Positions 47,401 through 53,957 of a stretch of DNA of 64,000 nucleotides are shown here, one piece after another. Below the pieces are notes generated by a model. It worked only from the letters and a program-made list of their open reading frames with translations, was not told the DNA's origin and made no database searches. Within the stretch, counting starts at the first letter, position 1, and each line of letters starts with the position of its first letter. The stretch is from Legionellaceae bacterium. GTDB taxonomy: Bacteria > Pseudomonadota > Gammaproteobacteria > Legionellales > Legionellaceae. The DNA lies in NCBI GenBank assembly GCA_020831865.1, contig JAFIFT010000010.1, positions 20,943 to 84,942 of the forward strand, written 5' to 3'. The translations under genes and the position numbers were made by a program.

Positions 47401-47915
47401 GTCTGGTAAATCGTGGAAGACTTCACAACTGTACACTTGCTCGAAATAGGCGAGAAAAATCCTGCTCCATTGCTTGCCTCAACCACAAGCGTTTCTCGGC
47501 AGTTGATAGGTTCCAAAGTTGCAAAGGATAGAGATTTTGTAATCATACTATGGGTGCAATCGACCTTACCCCCCATTAACAAAGGCCCTTTGCTTTTAAC
47601 AAAAAGATTTTTAACGGCAAGATTATCCCATACGTTAACCTGGGACTCGCACTCAATGTCAATGATAAGATCATAGTTATCAGACAAATGCCAGCTTAAG
47701 ATTTTTTTATCACCATCCAATAGTGTGCCACTGGCATTTGGCGACAAGGCTAGATTGGTGAGATTATAATTGCCGGTGGTATCTTTTAAAATCTGATGAG
47801 TCACGGACGGAGTTGATACGTCAGTTTTTGTTTTATGCTGAACTGGTTTTGCTGTGATTTTTAATCCAAGTTCGCGACAGATTTTTTGATACTTTCCAGT
47901 GAATACCACAGACAT
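38475..47915 (-). CDS. Giant filamentous-haemagglutinin-like beta-helix protein
   Basis: 3146 residues, mostly short repeating beta-strand turns (patterns such as LDIDG-GGDYTQI, NIENHGGIIRAGEYAQLTATGDIKN; given in part), the fold of FHA/CdiA-type right-handed beta-helices. Residues about 2250-2420 match the FHA-type middle region (GLYIKANGQV, GGINYIEGD, SLWGLNKSKH). Around 1188-1760 three long repeats of about 270 residues occur. From about 2790 the sequence turns acidic (DDLLDDDIDTLSDGSSDNED), then helical with one Ala/Gly-rich hydrophobic segment (about 2985-3020). No signal peptide or two-partner secretion domain is visible, which is unusual. AAGGAG is only one base from the ATG. A GTG seven bases after it (47907-47909) is a plausible alternative start. 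Confidence 0.75.
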   Translation of the reverse strand: MSVVFTGKYQKICRELGLKITAKPVQHKTKTDVSTPSVTHQILKDTTGNYNLTNLALSPNASGTLLDGDKKILSWHLSDNYDLIIDIECESQVNVWDNLAVKNLFVKSKGPLLMGGKVDCTHSMITKSLSFATLEPINCRETLVVEASNGAGFFSPISSKCTVVKSSTIYQTDSMDIKEQADFTCKLFSSEEHAKLASPVLRIISENTRLSGQVDITNTCLITAKQLTLGQDQVDSMIALAGESRINVDTLTTIGDSQLSITGHGELPSHLVVERYALIHEKAHVTLENISSDMGTIDVAGTLKANQTALSCENILNSGVCEVRHGQLVVNQSHITKSGGQLKLSNTHAIIHQSRCLDGQAVYDNALVLGKAQFILKGSLSVTNQSKLCLTDVLRSGQHTSFEVSNSTVSNGQKAVLRGSVDIHNATLEAPVIQCHNPHIKAQQYKLKASKEVLLSGQPELRNGSIDTKNLLVEGEVTIDDARFYVTHSKFKLPEADIKNMRLRAKTLELGGGISPEMVQFTRCSFNTEHISTSKQVKLSFSNVNIIGGGEKIQSLGENVVLDQTRLISKKRIIQEGSGRLKLEGHSHFSAPEFYSQGEIESYFSTMFGQRLSQIKGALKGKGAHIYLTESLGMLDSDASLGNQSTCVVPEIRFCRSQSALTGQSSLIAPKSITIDAESTLTIKDALAASKDINALGNLSLDASLLAAENITVYQAFDIANHSQVDAEGLITAAKNSVTILKDSQIKAKQVDLKGNMSVSAGLLKAEESVNVAKESTLTLDPQSVVMAKNMDIYGSVDLRKAGDQDGEELVPAQLRIDEKLKVHSDAKISGEGSLLTETQDFLNFGSINIGDNLISRGARLYNFGKISADSIYFGYDDTVVNSGFLSARNMTVHSNFVNLFGDVAVKQSLTCSGLYSLNLGAIVANNYSNTNLLSVNAGLILPNFSADAKYIFSASNLMSAGRIIMTTIMPGYSNLINLGFMVPGIVQSGATLYDLYRRSSFDDLKKMRRHEWMPYVGQIHSFTTLGINAATTGFHTGYELNNIRVKGVCSGFAKPQWKEAGLKVATLFSGSYRDSSLAHLNFGASVAGSTTKSNFLHSNVGLETSVLAHAINTHWLYNRGISAGSESSFTASSVYNDGALTGTVSFFMDAENLNNGDQGHIKANNGIVKTKVLNQKGELEITEGMLSANNMVNTGHTTLKRDRIEIGHLSQEAQLEIQDSSGEIQHFHDQIDTETDIKNSAITGKTFETQGLMDLDSVSLNYEEWIHVQEQGQVQSKNVCLKTAEFENSGHWEYEEVLNIHAEKATITETGVVNGAKTDEADLFKEKDKSEDTAPDMLPLTEPDTQDNASDSMPLEEPDSDGKDSDRLPVEDADPSDSTDKNDKETDKVFDPQHVFILDADEVDIDGQLTGGDYTQIRGRQDEQNVSDSDKETSPAKSQHVYFGRNAHVDLKYGSIKAEDVVNTGHLHLDGFSLNIEHVAQNGQAQIERTTGTITQLEDSDNAFTKISESVFKGDTARFHGHVDACQSAFDYETSVVIDSTAETHSNNVQISTKEFVNTGNLEYENYLEINADHVLIAEGAVFNGKRTSEDELFQEKPQEKVEGETSQDQAKEPKSSDAEPAKKEASSAENSEKTSPTDGDEKTGDTEDKEPEKEFKPKHILAINTKKLDIDGKMSGGDYTQIHGGKIAPPETPAPSDPTGQETSAADSATGSESTENEAPSKCESIHIGKHADVNLHYGNIAAVSMDVEGDIGLKGFSVEMDQTKIRKSGHFTEEQTSMKGIDLQSDGQFDLKGSAIDMSGEVRLSANAKERWEDSSVTAHQFKDRSHMKEKGQVAIFTDDYQHSGLVEAIPQDKGSDKTNLFYVESKTGSLNGKAHLDSAIYNIDEFAAAEAFIRGDGKYSHYQFSESLGVAVNRDVNLTGKVNRHCGLLVKGKSVRVNTNYKTDHDLTFISTQGAVQLSGQLNAHKVYGEAQTNIRVDGTVNADDLICLQAKGTFENRGGTLNGDTVSIKAKEIKNVANKKIIQNKKPKTPFRRILHSATPPKKVTFEGGIINAKHKTFLEATDGNIENHGGIIRAGEYAQLTATGDIKNLCNVSSHWNGYSYVNDYDAGLISGGTGVGTDDIGLYIKANGQVISDASDFISGGINYIEGDKGLKWGARSQVYVSSQWTSKKWYGKEETHTEYSTKVRGTTIQSGKYNILRTEHGGMDAVATKFSSPGGNLVYARDDINCYSIKTTSRTVDTKSSLWGLNKSKHTEFHEDATPTIFIDNGLTQIVSSEGTIDARGALFLGAGDLEMEAQHRIKFGCDVLNHEITDESRSFSVSLPGSQAYSSWKNGGSWADVATAEDAILAKLNRMGNCSNTQERLAHSANLGIDLYNTTSSVMRGLASDNLSGELLLRYGLGGADGFSPTLTFSMTENKQTTRYQNLGPGGVNKGGNVKLKAGDGVNLENGVRVHCDGNMDVDAPEVLLYDAALHSSFDQKTRSESVGITPTGLFQCASYSQSKVHAEATKHVNSELSTGGNLYLHRGTEAMDRVDLNGGNIQCQTLDADINHLNIRDKQDTSSSSTKSASASTTGQVSFYKSKSSSKITNQHSGIHVTDGINNNGHSVHVRDAYMEGGKITSDGKNNIEIDHLVATQLQDESHSSGFGISVNINDLGRLAGRQSTNETGEQAIATANVTYTHVHYEANQTSVIHGEQGTEIKIGELEGSIHTDSADGRTVTQDEKVDLVLDIPLTNVSYLESASKNIQAGSAKIGDMTGAKSAEQAIDKKELSEPNTEKEIMDADDLLDDDIDTLSDGSSDNEDFFEPEELGDCGNDCPESSIPSIGDAKSNEGDDDSPSEVKTGLPEEQWQEIKNRPKVQKARQDVQNKAEDYKNNPTQENEKALADAIKHSVMVILQEASENGWDGIKNMMTHEFESHIQQIIGSAENGVNMSTKTYMNAKGYLITFTFNLGLASIDSSIKSEDIIKEGAASATADIVMGIVIKAAAGEAAAGPIGWVFVGLDVLDSFFYDQAQVDKLIHSGIENLAESQRLRQQGRYFSSFGLQQLSADQMRAASLAQVSHMLARTGDHITDGVKWAGGQVRDGAKWVWTHTPPSFAKTKPPAIDDKSGYVSANQNSFFSNDKKQTQEEKASQPCMK

Positions 47916-48014
47916 ACTCCTTCTTAAATTGAACTATTTTTTTTCCATTAATGGGCGGTGTTTATTTGCTCTCATCGTATGATTTAACCTCATACGAGGG
48001 GCAGGTTTAAACAA

Positions 48015-48620
48015 TCAATGTATCGCTTGTGATGCTGAAACCCTACTCTGAGGTACTATGTTTTGACCATCTTGTGGTCTCAGGGGAGCACGAAAAAAGG
48101 ATTGTTCACTGAGTGGTGGGGCGGTCTGGCGGGCGTTTGCCCCTTCGATCTGTATAGCAAGGGTCTCGATTTCTGCTCTCATTACTTCTTGACTCTCAAT
48201 GATGTTGGCTTGCTCCAGAGCTATTTGCTCGCTTAAAGCCTTTATTCCATTATTGAGGTTGGTAACTTTAGATTCAGTACTTTCTTGGTTGGCTATGAGG
48301 CCATCATTCTGTTGCCGTATATATTTAAGCTCGGTTTTCATTTCTGCAACCGTGGCGCTTAAACTCTCGATGGTCTTGTTTTGCTCCTCAGGCTTCTCAT
48401 CTGTATTATCCTCATTCACCTGCAAGGCTAGCCAACCACCCGTTGCAAGAGAGGTACCTGATAATGCCACACCTGCTCCCACGGCAACGCTGCCCCATAA
48501 TAGCGCGCCAGCAGGGGGGCAGGAAATTAAAACAGCAGCCATGCCTACCGTCAGCGCAGCGCTTGCAAGAGCAAACTTCCCTACATGATTTTTCATTACC
48601 TTTCTAAACCAATTAAACAT
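48015..48620 (-). CDS. Small membrane protein with coiled-coil domain
   Basis: 201 residues, family not recognised. Two hydrophobic segments with a short turn (about 16-37 and 41-68) form a hairpin, followed by a helical coiled coil (about 82-160; TIESLSATVAEMKTELKYI) and a Pro/Gln-rich tail. The topology suits an inner-membrane or inclusion-membrane protein with a long cytoplasmic stalk. It precedes the giant gene by about 100 bp on the same strand, and the neighbours upstream have similar hairpin-plus-coil designs. Confidence 0.6.
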   Translation of the reverse strand: MFNWFRKVMKNHVGKFALASAALTVGMAAVLISCPPAGALLWGSVAVGAGVALSGTSLATGGWLALQVNEDNTDEKPEEQNKTIESLSATVAEMKTELKYIRQQNDGLIANQESTESKVTNLNNGIKALSEQIALEQANIIESQEVMRAEIETLAIQIEGANARQTAPPLSEQSFFRAPLRPQDGQNIVPQSRVSASQAIH

Positions 48621-48672
48621 CTTTCACTACTCTCTCTTTTGTTTATTTTAAAATTAAGGTAACGCCCCAGGT

Positions 48673-48757
48673 GCGTCATTCTGAACGTAGTGAAGGATCT
48701 CGATTTGATTAAATCAGAGCCTAATTCAGGAGATCCTTCACTACGTTCAGGATGACG
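48673..48757. repeat. Dispersed palindromic repeat (HPERSEGS-type)
   Basis: gcgtcattctgaacgtagtg (48673 on) and cactacgttcaggatgacg (48739 on) are arms of an imperfect inverted repeat of about 27 bp with a 30-bp loop. In one frame its arm reads RHPERSEGSPE and in another SFTTFRMT, the hallmark of a repeat found in many unrelated bacterial genomes. The 66-codon frame across it (48596-48796) is a by-product. It may end the upstream transcript. Confidence 0.8.
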
Positions 48758-48807
48758 TTGGTTCGTTTTGCCTAAGGATGAAACATACTTATCCACAACC
48801 TAGGGAG

Positions 48808-49122
48808 TTACAAATTACGTTTATATATAAAAACGACTGGTAAGGTGAAGACCCAGCAATGAAGCTTGGCCTGTTCCAATTCATTGAAACCCAGATAGTA
48901 CAGCCCCTGAAGACACTTTTTAAGGCCATTATAAGCGTTAATGATGCCTTGGATAAAAAAGCAACCGGTTCGCTGTATATCAGATCGAATGAGATTCCGT
49001 AAGGTTCTCGCTGAATCTAATCGGGCCAAATAAGATGCTCTCATATTGCGGTGGCGGTCGATATATTGCTTTAGATAGCTTCGTTGTTGACGATTAAAAA
49101 ATTTAGCATAATTTTCCATCAT
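48808..49122 (-). CDS. Truncated paralogue (N-terminal domain) of the next gene
   Basis: 104 residues. The first 85 are about 90% identical by eye to the first 85 of the 313-residue gene just upstream (MMENYA, FFNRQ, RSYLKQYIDRHRNMRASYLAR, IRSDIQRTG, LKKCLQGLYYLGF). After ELEQAK the two diverge and it ends in a short unrelated tail (VFIYKRNL). It overlaps the stop of the upstream gene by 4 bp. It is probably the remnant of an ancestral gene cut by a tandem duplication, and may still be translated. Confidence 0.6.
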   Translation of the reverse strand: MMENYAKFFNRQQRSYLKQYIDRHRNMRASYLARLDSARTLRNLIRSDIQRTGCFFIQGIINAYNGLKKCLQGLYYLGFNELEQAKLHCWVFTLPVVFIYKRNL

Positions 49123-50558
49123 TGCAATCTCACGTCAGTGATATAGTCTCCTGATGCTCCAAGAATTTTTTTACAAGTATCCAGTTCATCGAGCAAGTGC
49201 TTTGCCGCAGTTTTAATAGTAGCATGATGCTCTTCAAGCTCTTTAATATACTGGCTTAATTCATCCCCCATTATTTGATCGTTTGTCTCTATGATTGGAT
49301 ATAAGACAAATGATCGCATAAATGCTTGGAGATGCTGGTGTAATCTGTCAATCTCCTTAGCTAATTGCTCGACCACTTCTGGCTTATACTCAGATCTTGA
49401 CGCTTGCCAACTCTCTAGTTCATCAAGCTTCTCATTTATTTGTTGGTTAATCGATTCTCTCTCAGACCTGACGCGGGCAAGAGTAGCATTTAGTTCCATC
49501 ATAATTTGCATCAGTTCGGATGAACTCCTGTCAAGAGCTGATCTTGACACAGGTGATCCACTTGCTTTTCTAACTAACGATTTAAAAAAGGCCAGCGGTT
49601 GATTCAAAAAACTTGATTCCGATGAAGGGGATGCCTCTTCAGAACATCCTGATGAACGGGTTAGTAATTTAAGCAGCCCCCATGCCAGCGTGACGATTGC
49701 TTGACAAATGACTTGTGCCATCGAACAGACGGAAGCGATCAGTGCAAATGATAACTTGAATAAACCAGCACTCGCGGATAAACCAGCATCCTTCAAGTGA
49801 CGCTTGGCTTGTTCCAATTCATGGAAACCGAGATAGTACAGTCCCTGAAGACACTTCTTAAGGCCATTATAAGCGTCAATGATGCCTTGGATAAAAAAGA
49901 AACCGGTGCGCTGTATATCAGATCGAATGAGATTCCGTAAGCTGTTCGCTGAATCAAATCGGGCCAAATAAGATGCCCTCATATTGCGATGGCGGTCGAT
50001 ATATTGCTTTAGATAGCTTCGTTCTTGACGATTAAAAAAATTAGCATAATTTTCCATCATTGCAATCTCACGTCATTGACATATTCTCCTGATGCTTCAA
50101 GAATTTTTTTACAGGTATCCAGTTCATCGATAAAGTGCTTTGCCGCAGTTTTAATAGTAGCATGATGCTCTTCAAGCTCTTTAGCATACTGGCTTAATTC
50201 ATCTCCCACTGTTTTATCGTTTGTCTCTATTACTGGATATAAGGCAAATGATTGCCTAAATGCTTGGAGATGCCGGTGTAATGTGTCAATCTCCTTAGCT
50301 AATTGCTCGACCACTTCTGGCTTATACTCAGATCTTGACGCTTGCCAGCTTTGCAGTTCCGAAAATTTCTCATTTATTTGTTGGTTAATCGATTCCCTTT
50401 CAGACCTGACGCGGGCAAGAGTAGCGTTTAGTTCCATCATAATTTGCATCAGTTCGGATGAACTCCTGTCACGCGCTGATCTTGATGCAGGCGATCCACT
50501 TTCTTTTCTAACTAAAGATTTAAAAAAGGCCAGCGGTTGATTGAAAAAGCTTGATTGA
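48858..50558. repeat. Tandem duplication with a 938-bp offset
   Basis: The segment from about 48858 to 49620 recurs at about 49796 to 50558. The two gene boundaries (ATGA overlaps at 49119-49122 and 50057-50060) are exactly 938 bp apart. It includes the end of one coiled-coil gene and the start of the next. Identity is about 90% by eye, so the event is not very recent. Confidence 0.8.
49119..50060 (-). CDS. Coiled-coil membrane protein, chimera of its two neighbours
   Basis: 313 residues. The N-terminal 85 match the truncated gene downstream. A central hydrophobic stretch (about 92-140) may form one or two membrane segments. The C-terminal half (from about residue 152, SSFLNQPLAFFKSLVRK) matches the C-terminal half of the 237-residue gene upstream, including the coiled coil RSERESINQQINEK and the end KILGASGDYITDVRLQ. 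It therefore combines the front of one neighbour with the back of the other. Overlaps both neighbours by 4 bp. Function unknown. Membrane and coiled-coil build suggests an effector or inclusion-membrane protein. Confidence 0.65.
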   Translation of the reverse strand: MMENYANFFNRQERSYLKQYIDRHRNMRASYLARFDSANSLRNLIRSDIQRTGFFFIQGIIDAYNGLKKCLQGLYYLGFHELEQAKRHLKDAGLSASAGLFKLSFALIASVCSMAQVICQAIVTLAWGLLKLLTRSSGCSEEASPSSESSFLNQPLAFFKSLVRKASGSPVSRSALDRSSSELMQIMMELNATLARVRSERESINQQINEKLDELESWQASRSEYKPEVVEQLAKEIDRLHQHLQAFMRSFVLYPIIETNDQIMGDELSQYIKELEEHHATIKTAAKHLLDELDTCKKILGASGDYITDVRLQ

Positions 50559-50770
50559 GACGAAGGGGATACCACTTGAGGCGATCCTGATGCGGCATCA
50601 GTAATCTCAGGCCTATTGTGGTCAATGTTACGGGCATTATTTTCTGAAAAAGGAAGATCTTCACGAGGTTTTGAATTATTTTTCAAAAAGCATCGATAGC
50701 CAAGATAGAACGTGGCTGAAGCAGAGCAAAATAAACCGACACCAATAGCAAAATATGCAATTTTTTCCAT
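50057..50770 (-). CDS. Membrane-anchored coiled-coil protein, first of the family
   Basis: 237 residues. One N-terminal membrane segment (AYFAIGVGLFCSASATFYLG, about 5-24), a linker, then from about residue 74 the same C-terminal region as the 313-residue protein, some 88% identical by eye: phosphorylatable Ser-rich start, coiled coil, ending KILEASGEYVNDVRLQ. TGAGGTTGTT is a good ribosome-binding site. First gene of the three-gene overlapping unit. The family is not recognised. Confidence 0.65.
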   Translation of the reverse strand: MEKIAYFAIGVGLFCSASATFYLGYRCFLKNNSKPREDLPFSENNARNIDHNRPEITDAASGSPQVVSPSSQSSFFNQPLAFFKSLVRKESGSPASRSARDRSSSELMQIMMELNATLARVRSERESINQQINEKFSELQSWQASRSEYKPEVVEQLAKEIDTLHRHLQAFRQSFALYPVIETNDKTVGDELSQYAKELEEHHATIKTAAKHFIDELDTCKKILEASGEYVNDVRLQ

Positions 50771-51189
50771 AACAACCTCAATAAAATCATAGCATTAAAT
50801 GATATTAAAAGACCGGACTAGTTACTTTTTATCCATGGAGCGGGAGATTACTTTTTTTTCGGGGGATTTTCAAGTTTTTTTTTGGGAATTTTGATATTTT
50901 TGTCGAAAAAGGAGTGGGGTAGTAGCAGATGGGCGGTATGGCAGCAAGACCAGAACCTCCTAACTATACTTTTTTTATTCCTTATCGTTCAGAAAGTTGC
51001 ACATGCAGAGCAAGACTATCCACAGAAATTCCTGTGCATAAAACCATAGGGATCGACAGAAATACATGCCTCCCAAAGTTTCGCTACTGGTTTGCAGGGT
51101 TCATTACCTGTGGGCAACTAACGTCCAAATCAATTTGGTTGCCCCATCCACCTCAGACCAGGGTGGATGGGGGCTGGCTGGGGCTTGGT
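50771..51189. other. Intergenic stretch with a strong hairpin near birA
   Basis: About 420 bp without a supported gene. ccccatccacc (51142-51152) pairs perfectly with ggtggatgggg (51162-51172), a 9-nt loop between, just past the birA stop: a likely terminator hairpin, without a T-run. A ccaaat/atttgg palindrome is at 51125-51138. The part 50771-50920 has long T-runs and no family signal, and holds the promoter of the coiled-coil unit. Confidence 0.5.
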
Positions 51190-52170
51190 TTATGGTTTCA
51201 AGCTGGCATCCCCAACGGTAATTTCTACGGTTTGTCCTGATGGGATCTCAAGTAGTAAATTACCTGTGGGGCTAATGCCGCGGGCAATGCCTTCTATCTG
51301 TTGCTGTTGTTGGTAGATGGTGACGGCTTTGCCATAGAGGGCATCATGTTGTTGCCATGCGGGCAGCCAGTCGTTCAGGCCTTGTTGTTCAAATTGGGAG
51401 AGTAGTCGGTACAGTTGATTAAGGCACTGCGCGACAATGGGGTTGCGGTCAAAATACTGCGGTTTGATGTCGCGTAGTGAGCAATGGGGAGCATCGCTAA
51501 GCGGATATGTGGGGGTATGGGTATTGATATTAATGCCAAAACCAATGATAACCTGGGCGCCACCATGGGGTTCTGCGCTGATTTCAATCAGAATCCCCGC
51601 TATTTTTTTGCCCTGCCAGAGCAGATCATTCGGCCATTTTATTTGCAGTACCTCTGGCTGAACCCAGGCGGACAGTGCCTGATGCAAGGCGAGACTGACC
51701 GCTAAACTTAAACCTGATAGTTGATGCAGGGAGCCCTCATAACGCCAATTGACGGAGCAATAAATATTGTGGCCAAAAGGAGAATTCCAGGGTCGGCCCA
51801 GGCGGCCACGGCCGGCAAGTTGTTGTTCACTACAGCAGATAGCCCAGGGCAGTTGTTTGTCTGCGTCTTTGAGAAACAAGTTGGTGGAGTCTACTATGCT
51901 GGGCAGGTACAGCACTGGGTTTACCGCTAACCACTCTGGACTCAGTTTACGACGGATGCTGGTCGCATCCAGCAGAATGAGTGGTTCAGGCAGGCGGTAG
52001 CCTTGTCTGTTTTGCCGGGTGATGGCGATCCCCAGGCTATTGAGTTTCTGGATCTGTTTCCAGACGGCAGTCCGTGATATTCCAAGCCTTGCCGCCAGCT
52101 GAGTGCCTGATAGATGCTGCGTTTCACCCAGTAATTGCAGAATCTGTCGTTGTGTTGAGGACAAATCCAT
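51190..52170 (-). CDS. birA: Bifunctional biotin ligase/repressor
   Basis: Biotinylates acetyl-CoA carboxylase (BCCP) and, with its N-terminal winged helix (LSGTQLAARLGISRTAVWKQIQKL), can repress biotin genes. Catalytic domain: SEQQLAGRGRLGRPW-type region (reads SEQQLAGRGRLGRPW) that binds biotinyl-AMP, and KWPNDLLWQGKKIAGIL with the ligase Lys. C-terminal SH3-like domain. 326 residues, normal. It starts 3 bp after the epimerase stop, ending an operon of four genes. Confidence 0.94.
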   Translation of the reverse strand: MDLSSTQRQILQLLGETQHLSGTQLAARLGISRTAVWKQIQKLNSLGIAITRQNRQGYRLPEPLILLDATSIRRKLSPEWLAVNPVLYLPSIVDSTNLFLKDADKQLPWAICCSEQQLAGRGRLGRPWNSPFGHNIYCSVNWRYEGSLHQLSGLSLAVSLALHQALSAWVQPEVLQIKWPNDLLWQGKKIAGILIEISAEPHGGAQVIIGFGININTHTPTYPLSDAPHCSLRDIKPQYFDRNPIVAQCLNQLYRLLSQFEQQGLNDWLPAWQQHDALYGKAVTIYQQQQQIEGIARGISPTGNLLLEIPSGQTVEITVGDASLKP

Positions 52171-52173
52171 CGA

Positions 52174-53097
52174 CTAGTTACCCCATTCTGCCCATAAAGC
52201 CGGCGCAATATCTGGATAGTTAAATTGAAAGCCGGCGTCTAACAGGCGTGTGGGAACGACAGCCTGCCCACGGTTCATTAAACACTCGCCCATTTCACCG
52301 AACAAAAAGCGTATAAGGCGGGGGGGAGTTTTTAAAAATAGCGGTCGGTGCATGGCTTTGGCCAGAGCTCTGGCAAAGTCTTTTTGACTGCTGGGGTGGG
52401 GAGCGCAAAGATTGACAGGGCCTTGCAGTTTGTCAGGATGTTGTAAGAGAAAATCAAAGGCACGTACCAGATCATCAATATGAATCCAGGAGAGCATTTG
52501 TTCTCCATTGCCAATTACGGAGCCCAGTCCGCAATAAAAAGAAGGGCTCAGTTTTTTCAGAATACCTTCTCCTTTTTTGAGTACCACACCAAAGCGGGTG
52601 ATCGTCAGTGGCATGCCGGCTGTTTTTGCCTCTTCCGCCGCCTCTTGCCAGTGGCGGCCAATGTCTTGTAAAAAATCTTTGGCTTGACCGACAAATACGG
52701 GGCTGTGCTCATCCAGCTTTTGAGAATCCCCGCTGGCTTGCAACCCATAAATACCTACGGCGTTGGCACAGTAAAAATGGGGATGCGCCTGCTGTTGTTG
52801 AATCCATTGAATAAGGGTTCGGGTCGTTTTGACGCGGGAGTCAATTAAGTCTTGTTTGACGCTGTCAGACCAGCGGTTTTCACTAATATTTTTTCCACAA
52901 AGGTTGATGACGGCATCATAGGAATGGGCATCCTGTTCGGGAAGTTGTGACCACTCCAGGATCTCTAGGTTGTCGGACTGCCAGCGTTGCATTTTGTGGT
53001 GATCGCGCCCCAGCAAACTGAGTTGATGTTGGCCTTGCCAATGCGCCACCAGGGCCTGGCCAATGAAACCGCTGGCGCCAGCAATTAAAATTTTCAT
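52174..53097 (-). CDS. yfcH: TIGR01777-type SDR epimerase (YfcH)
   Basis: Extended SDR of unknown substrate. Rossmann motif GASGFIGQAL at the N-terminus, VINLCGKNISENRW, SxGYG-type region SAVGIYG (reads CANAVGIYG), and DDLVRAFDFLL. The C-terminal DUF1731 ends FLFGEMGECLMNRGQAVVP, characteristic of this family. The start is the ATG at 53095-53097, overlapping the upstream stop (ATGA). A longer reading frame lies within the upstream gene. 307 residues. Confidence 0.9.
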   Translation of the reverse strand: MKILIAGASGFIGQALVAHWQGQHQLSLLGRDHHKMQRWQSDNLEILEWSQLPEQDAHSYDAVINLCGKNISENRWSDSVKQDLIDSRVKTTRTLIQWIQQQQAHPHFYCANAVGIYGLQASGDSQKLDEHSPVFVGQAKDFLQDIGRHWQEAAEEAKTAGMPLTITRFGVVLKKGEGILKKLSPSFYCGLGSVIGNGEQMLSWIHIDDLVRAFDFLLQHPDKLQGPVNLCAPHPSSQKDFARALAKAMHRPLFLKTPPRLIRFLFGEMGECLMNRGQAVVPTRLLDAGFQFNYPDIAPALWAEWGN

Positions 53098-53957
53098 AGT
53101 GACCACTCCTTTTGTAATGATTGATGTAGTGCCGTTTCCAGCTCCGTCGGGGTAAAATCGGGCAGGGCTGCGCAAAGTTTACGAATGCACAAGCGTTTAT
53201 TGGCCTGCATGAACTCACGTTTCATGGGACTTGCCTGTTCCCATACTGTAGCAAAGCTTTGTTCTGCGGCGGCTGGATAGTGCAACAAGGCCGCGAGTTT
53301 TTGTTGCATCTGTCCCATAGGCGCTGGCTTGCCATCGGCCAGATTAAAAAAGCCGCTTGGAGCACTGTGCCTGGCAAAGCAGGTTGCCACCCGGGCTAAA
53401 TCATGCACGTAGATATGGTTGATGAAGGGCGCTTCATGAGGAGAGAGTACCGGATTTTGTTGGGCACAGGCCGTCAAGGGAATGCGCCCGGGGCCGTAAA
53501 TACCAGCGGTACGCAGGATAACCAGGGGAATATCATGTTGCTCGCAAAAGTGTTGCCAGCTTTGCTCCGCATGCCGTCGGCGCCGTTGTCTATCATGGCA
53601 AATCTCCAATTTGGCGGTTTCATCAATCCAGGCACCCTGGTGATCACCATAGACGCCACTGGAGCTGCAGTATATTACCCGTTGTAATTGCTGCGGCACC
53701 AGTTGTTGCAGGAAGCGGGTGAGCAGCGTATCACTTTGGCCGGTGGCAGGAGGGGGTACAAAATAATATAAGACGATGTCTTCCAGATCGCTGGGCAGAG
53801 GCGTTTGGCCAATATCAATAGAGAGATGTGGCATACCATCCACTGATAACAAGGGATCGTAATGACGCGATAGGGCGATGCCCTGTAACTTTGCCCGGAT
53901 CAATTCTTGCGCCAAAAAAAAGCCACTGTATCCATAGCCTACGATTACAGCGTGCAT
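53094..53957 (-). CDS. NAD(P)-dependent SDR-family protein (YeeZ-like)
   Basis: 287 residues. Atypical extended SDR with VIVGYGYSGFFLAQEL (nucleotide binding), VIYCSSSGVYGDHQGAWIDET (YxxxK region changed) and LRTAGIYGPGR, the pattern of YeeZ. Co-transcribed with yfcH (ATGA overlap) and with the AddB-like gene upstream, whose stop overlaps its start by 13 bp. Substrate unknown. Confidence 0.85.
   Translation of the reverse strand: MHAVIVGYGYSGFFLAQELIRAKLQGIALSRHYDPLLSVDGMPHLSIDIGQTPLPSDLEDIVLYYFVPPPATGQSDTLLTRFLQQLVPQQLQRVIYCSSSGVYGDHQGAWIDETAKLEICHDRQRRRRHAEQSWQHFCEQHDIPLVILRTAGIYGPGRIPLTACAQQNPVLSPHEAPFINHIYVHDLARVATCFARHSAPSGFFNLADGKPAPMGQMQQKLAALLHYPAAAEQSFATVWEQASPMKREFMQANKRLCIRKLCAALPDFTPTELETALHQSLQKEWSL

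Noticed and set aside
48596..48796. 66-codon minus-strand frame
   Set aside because: It is the translation of a dispersed palindromic repeat (HPERSEGS and FRMT marks), not a gene.
48789..48797. ttatccaca, a perfect DnaA-box word
   Set aside because: It is single and not part of a cluster; replication genes are absent nearby, so it is not evidence for an origin.
50771..51189. Right-hand attachment site of an island at tRNA-Arg
   Set aside because: I looked for a copy of the tRNA 3' end in this stretch and found none. No integrase is present in the block either.
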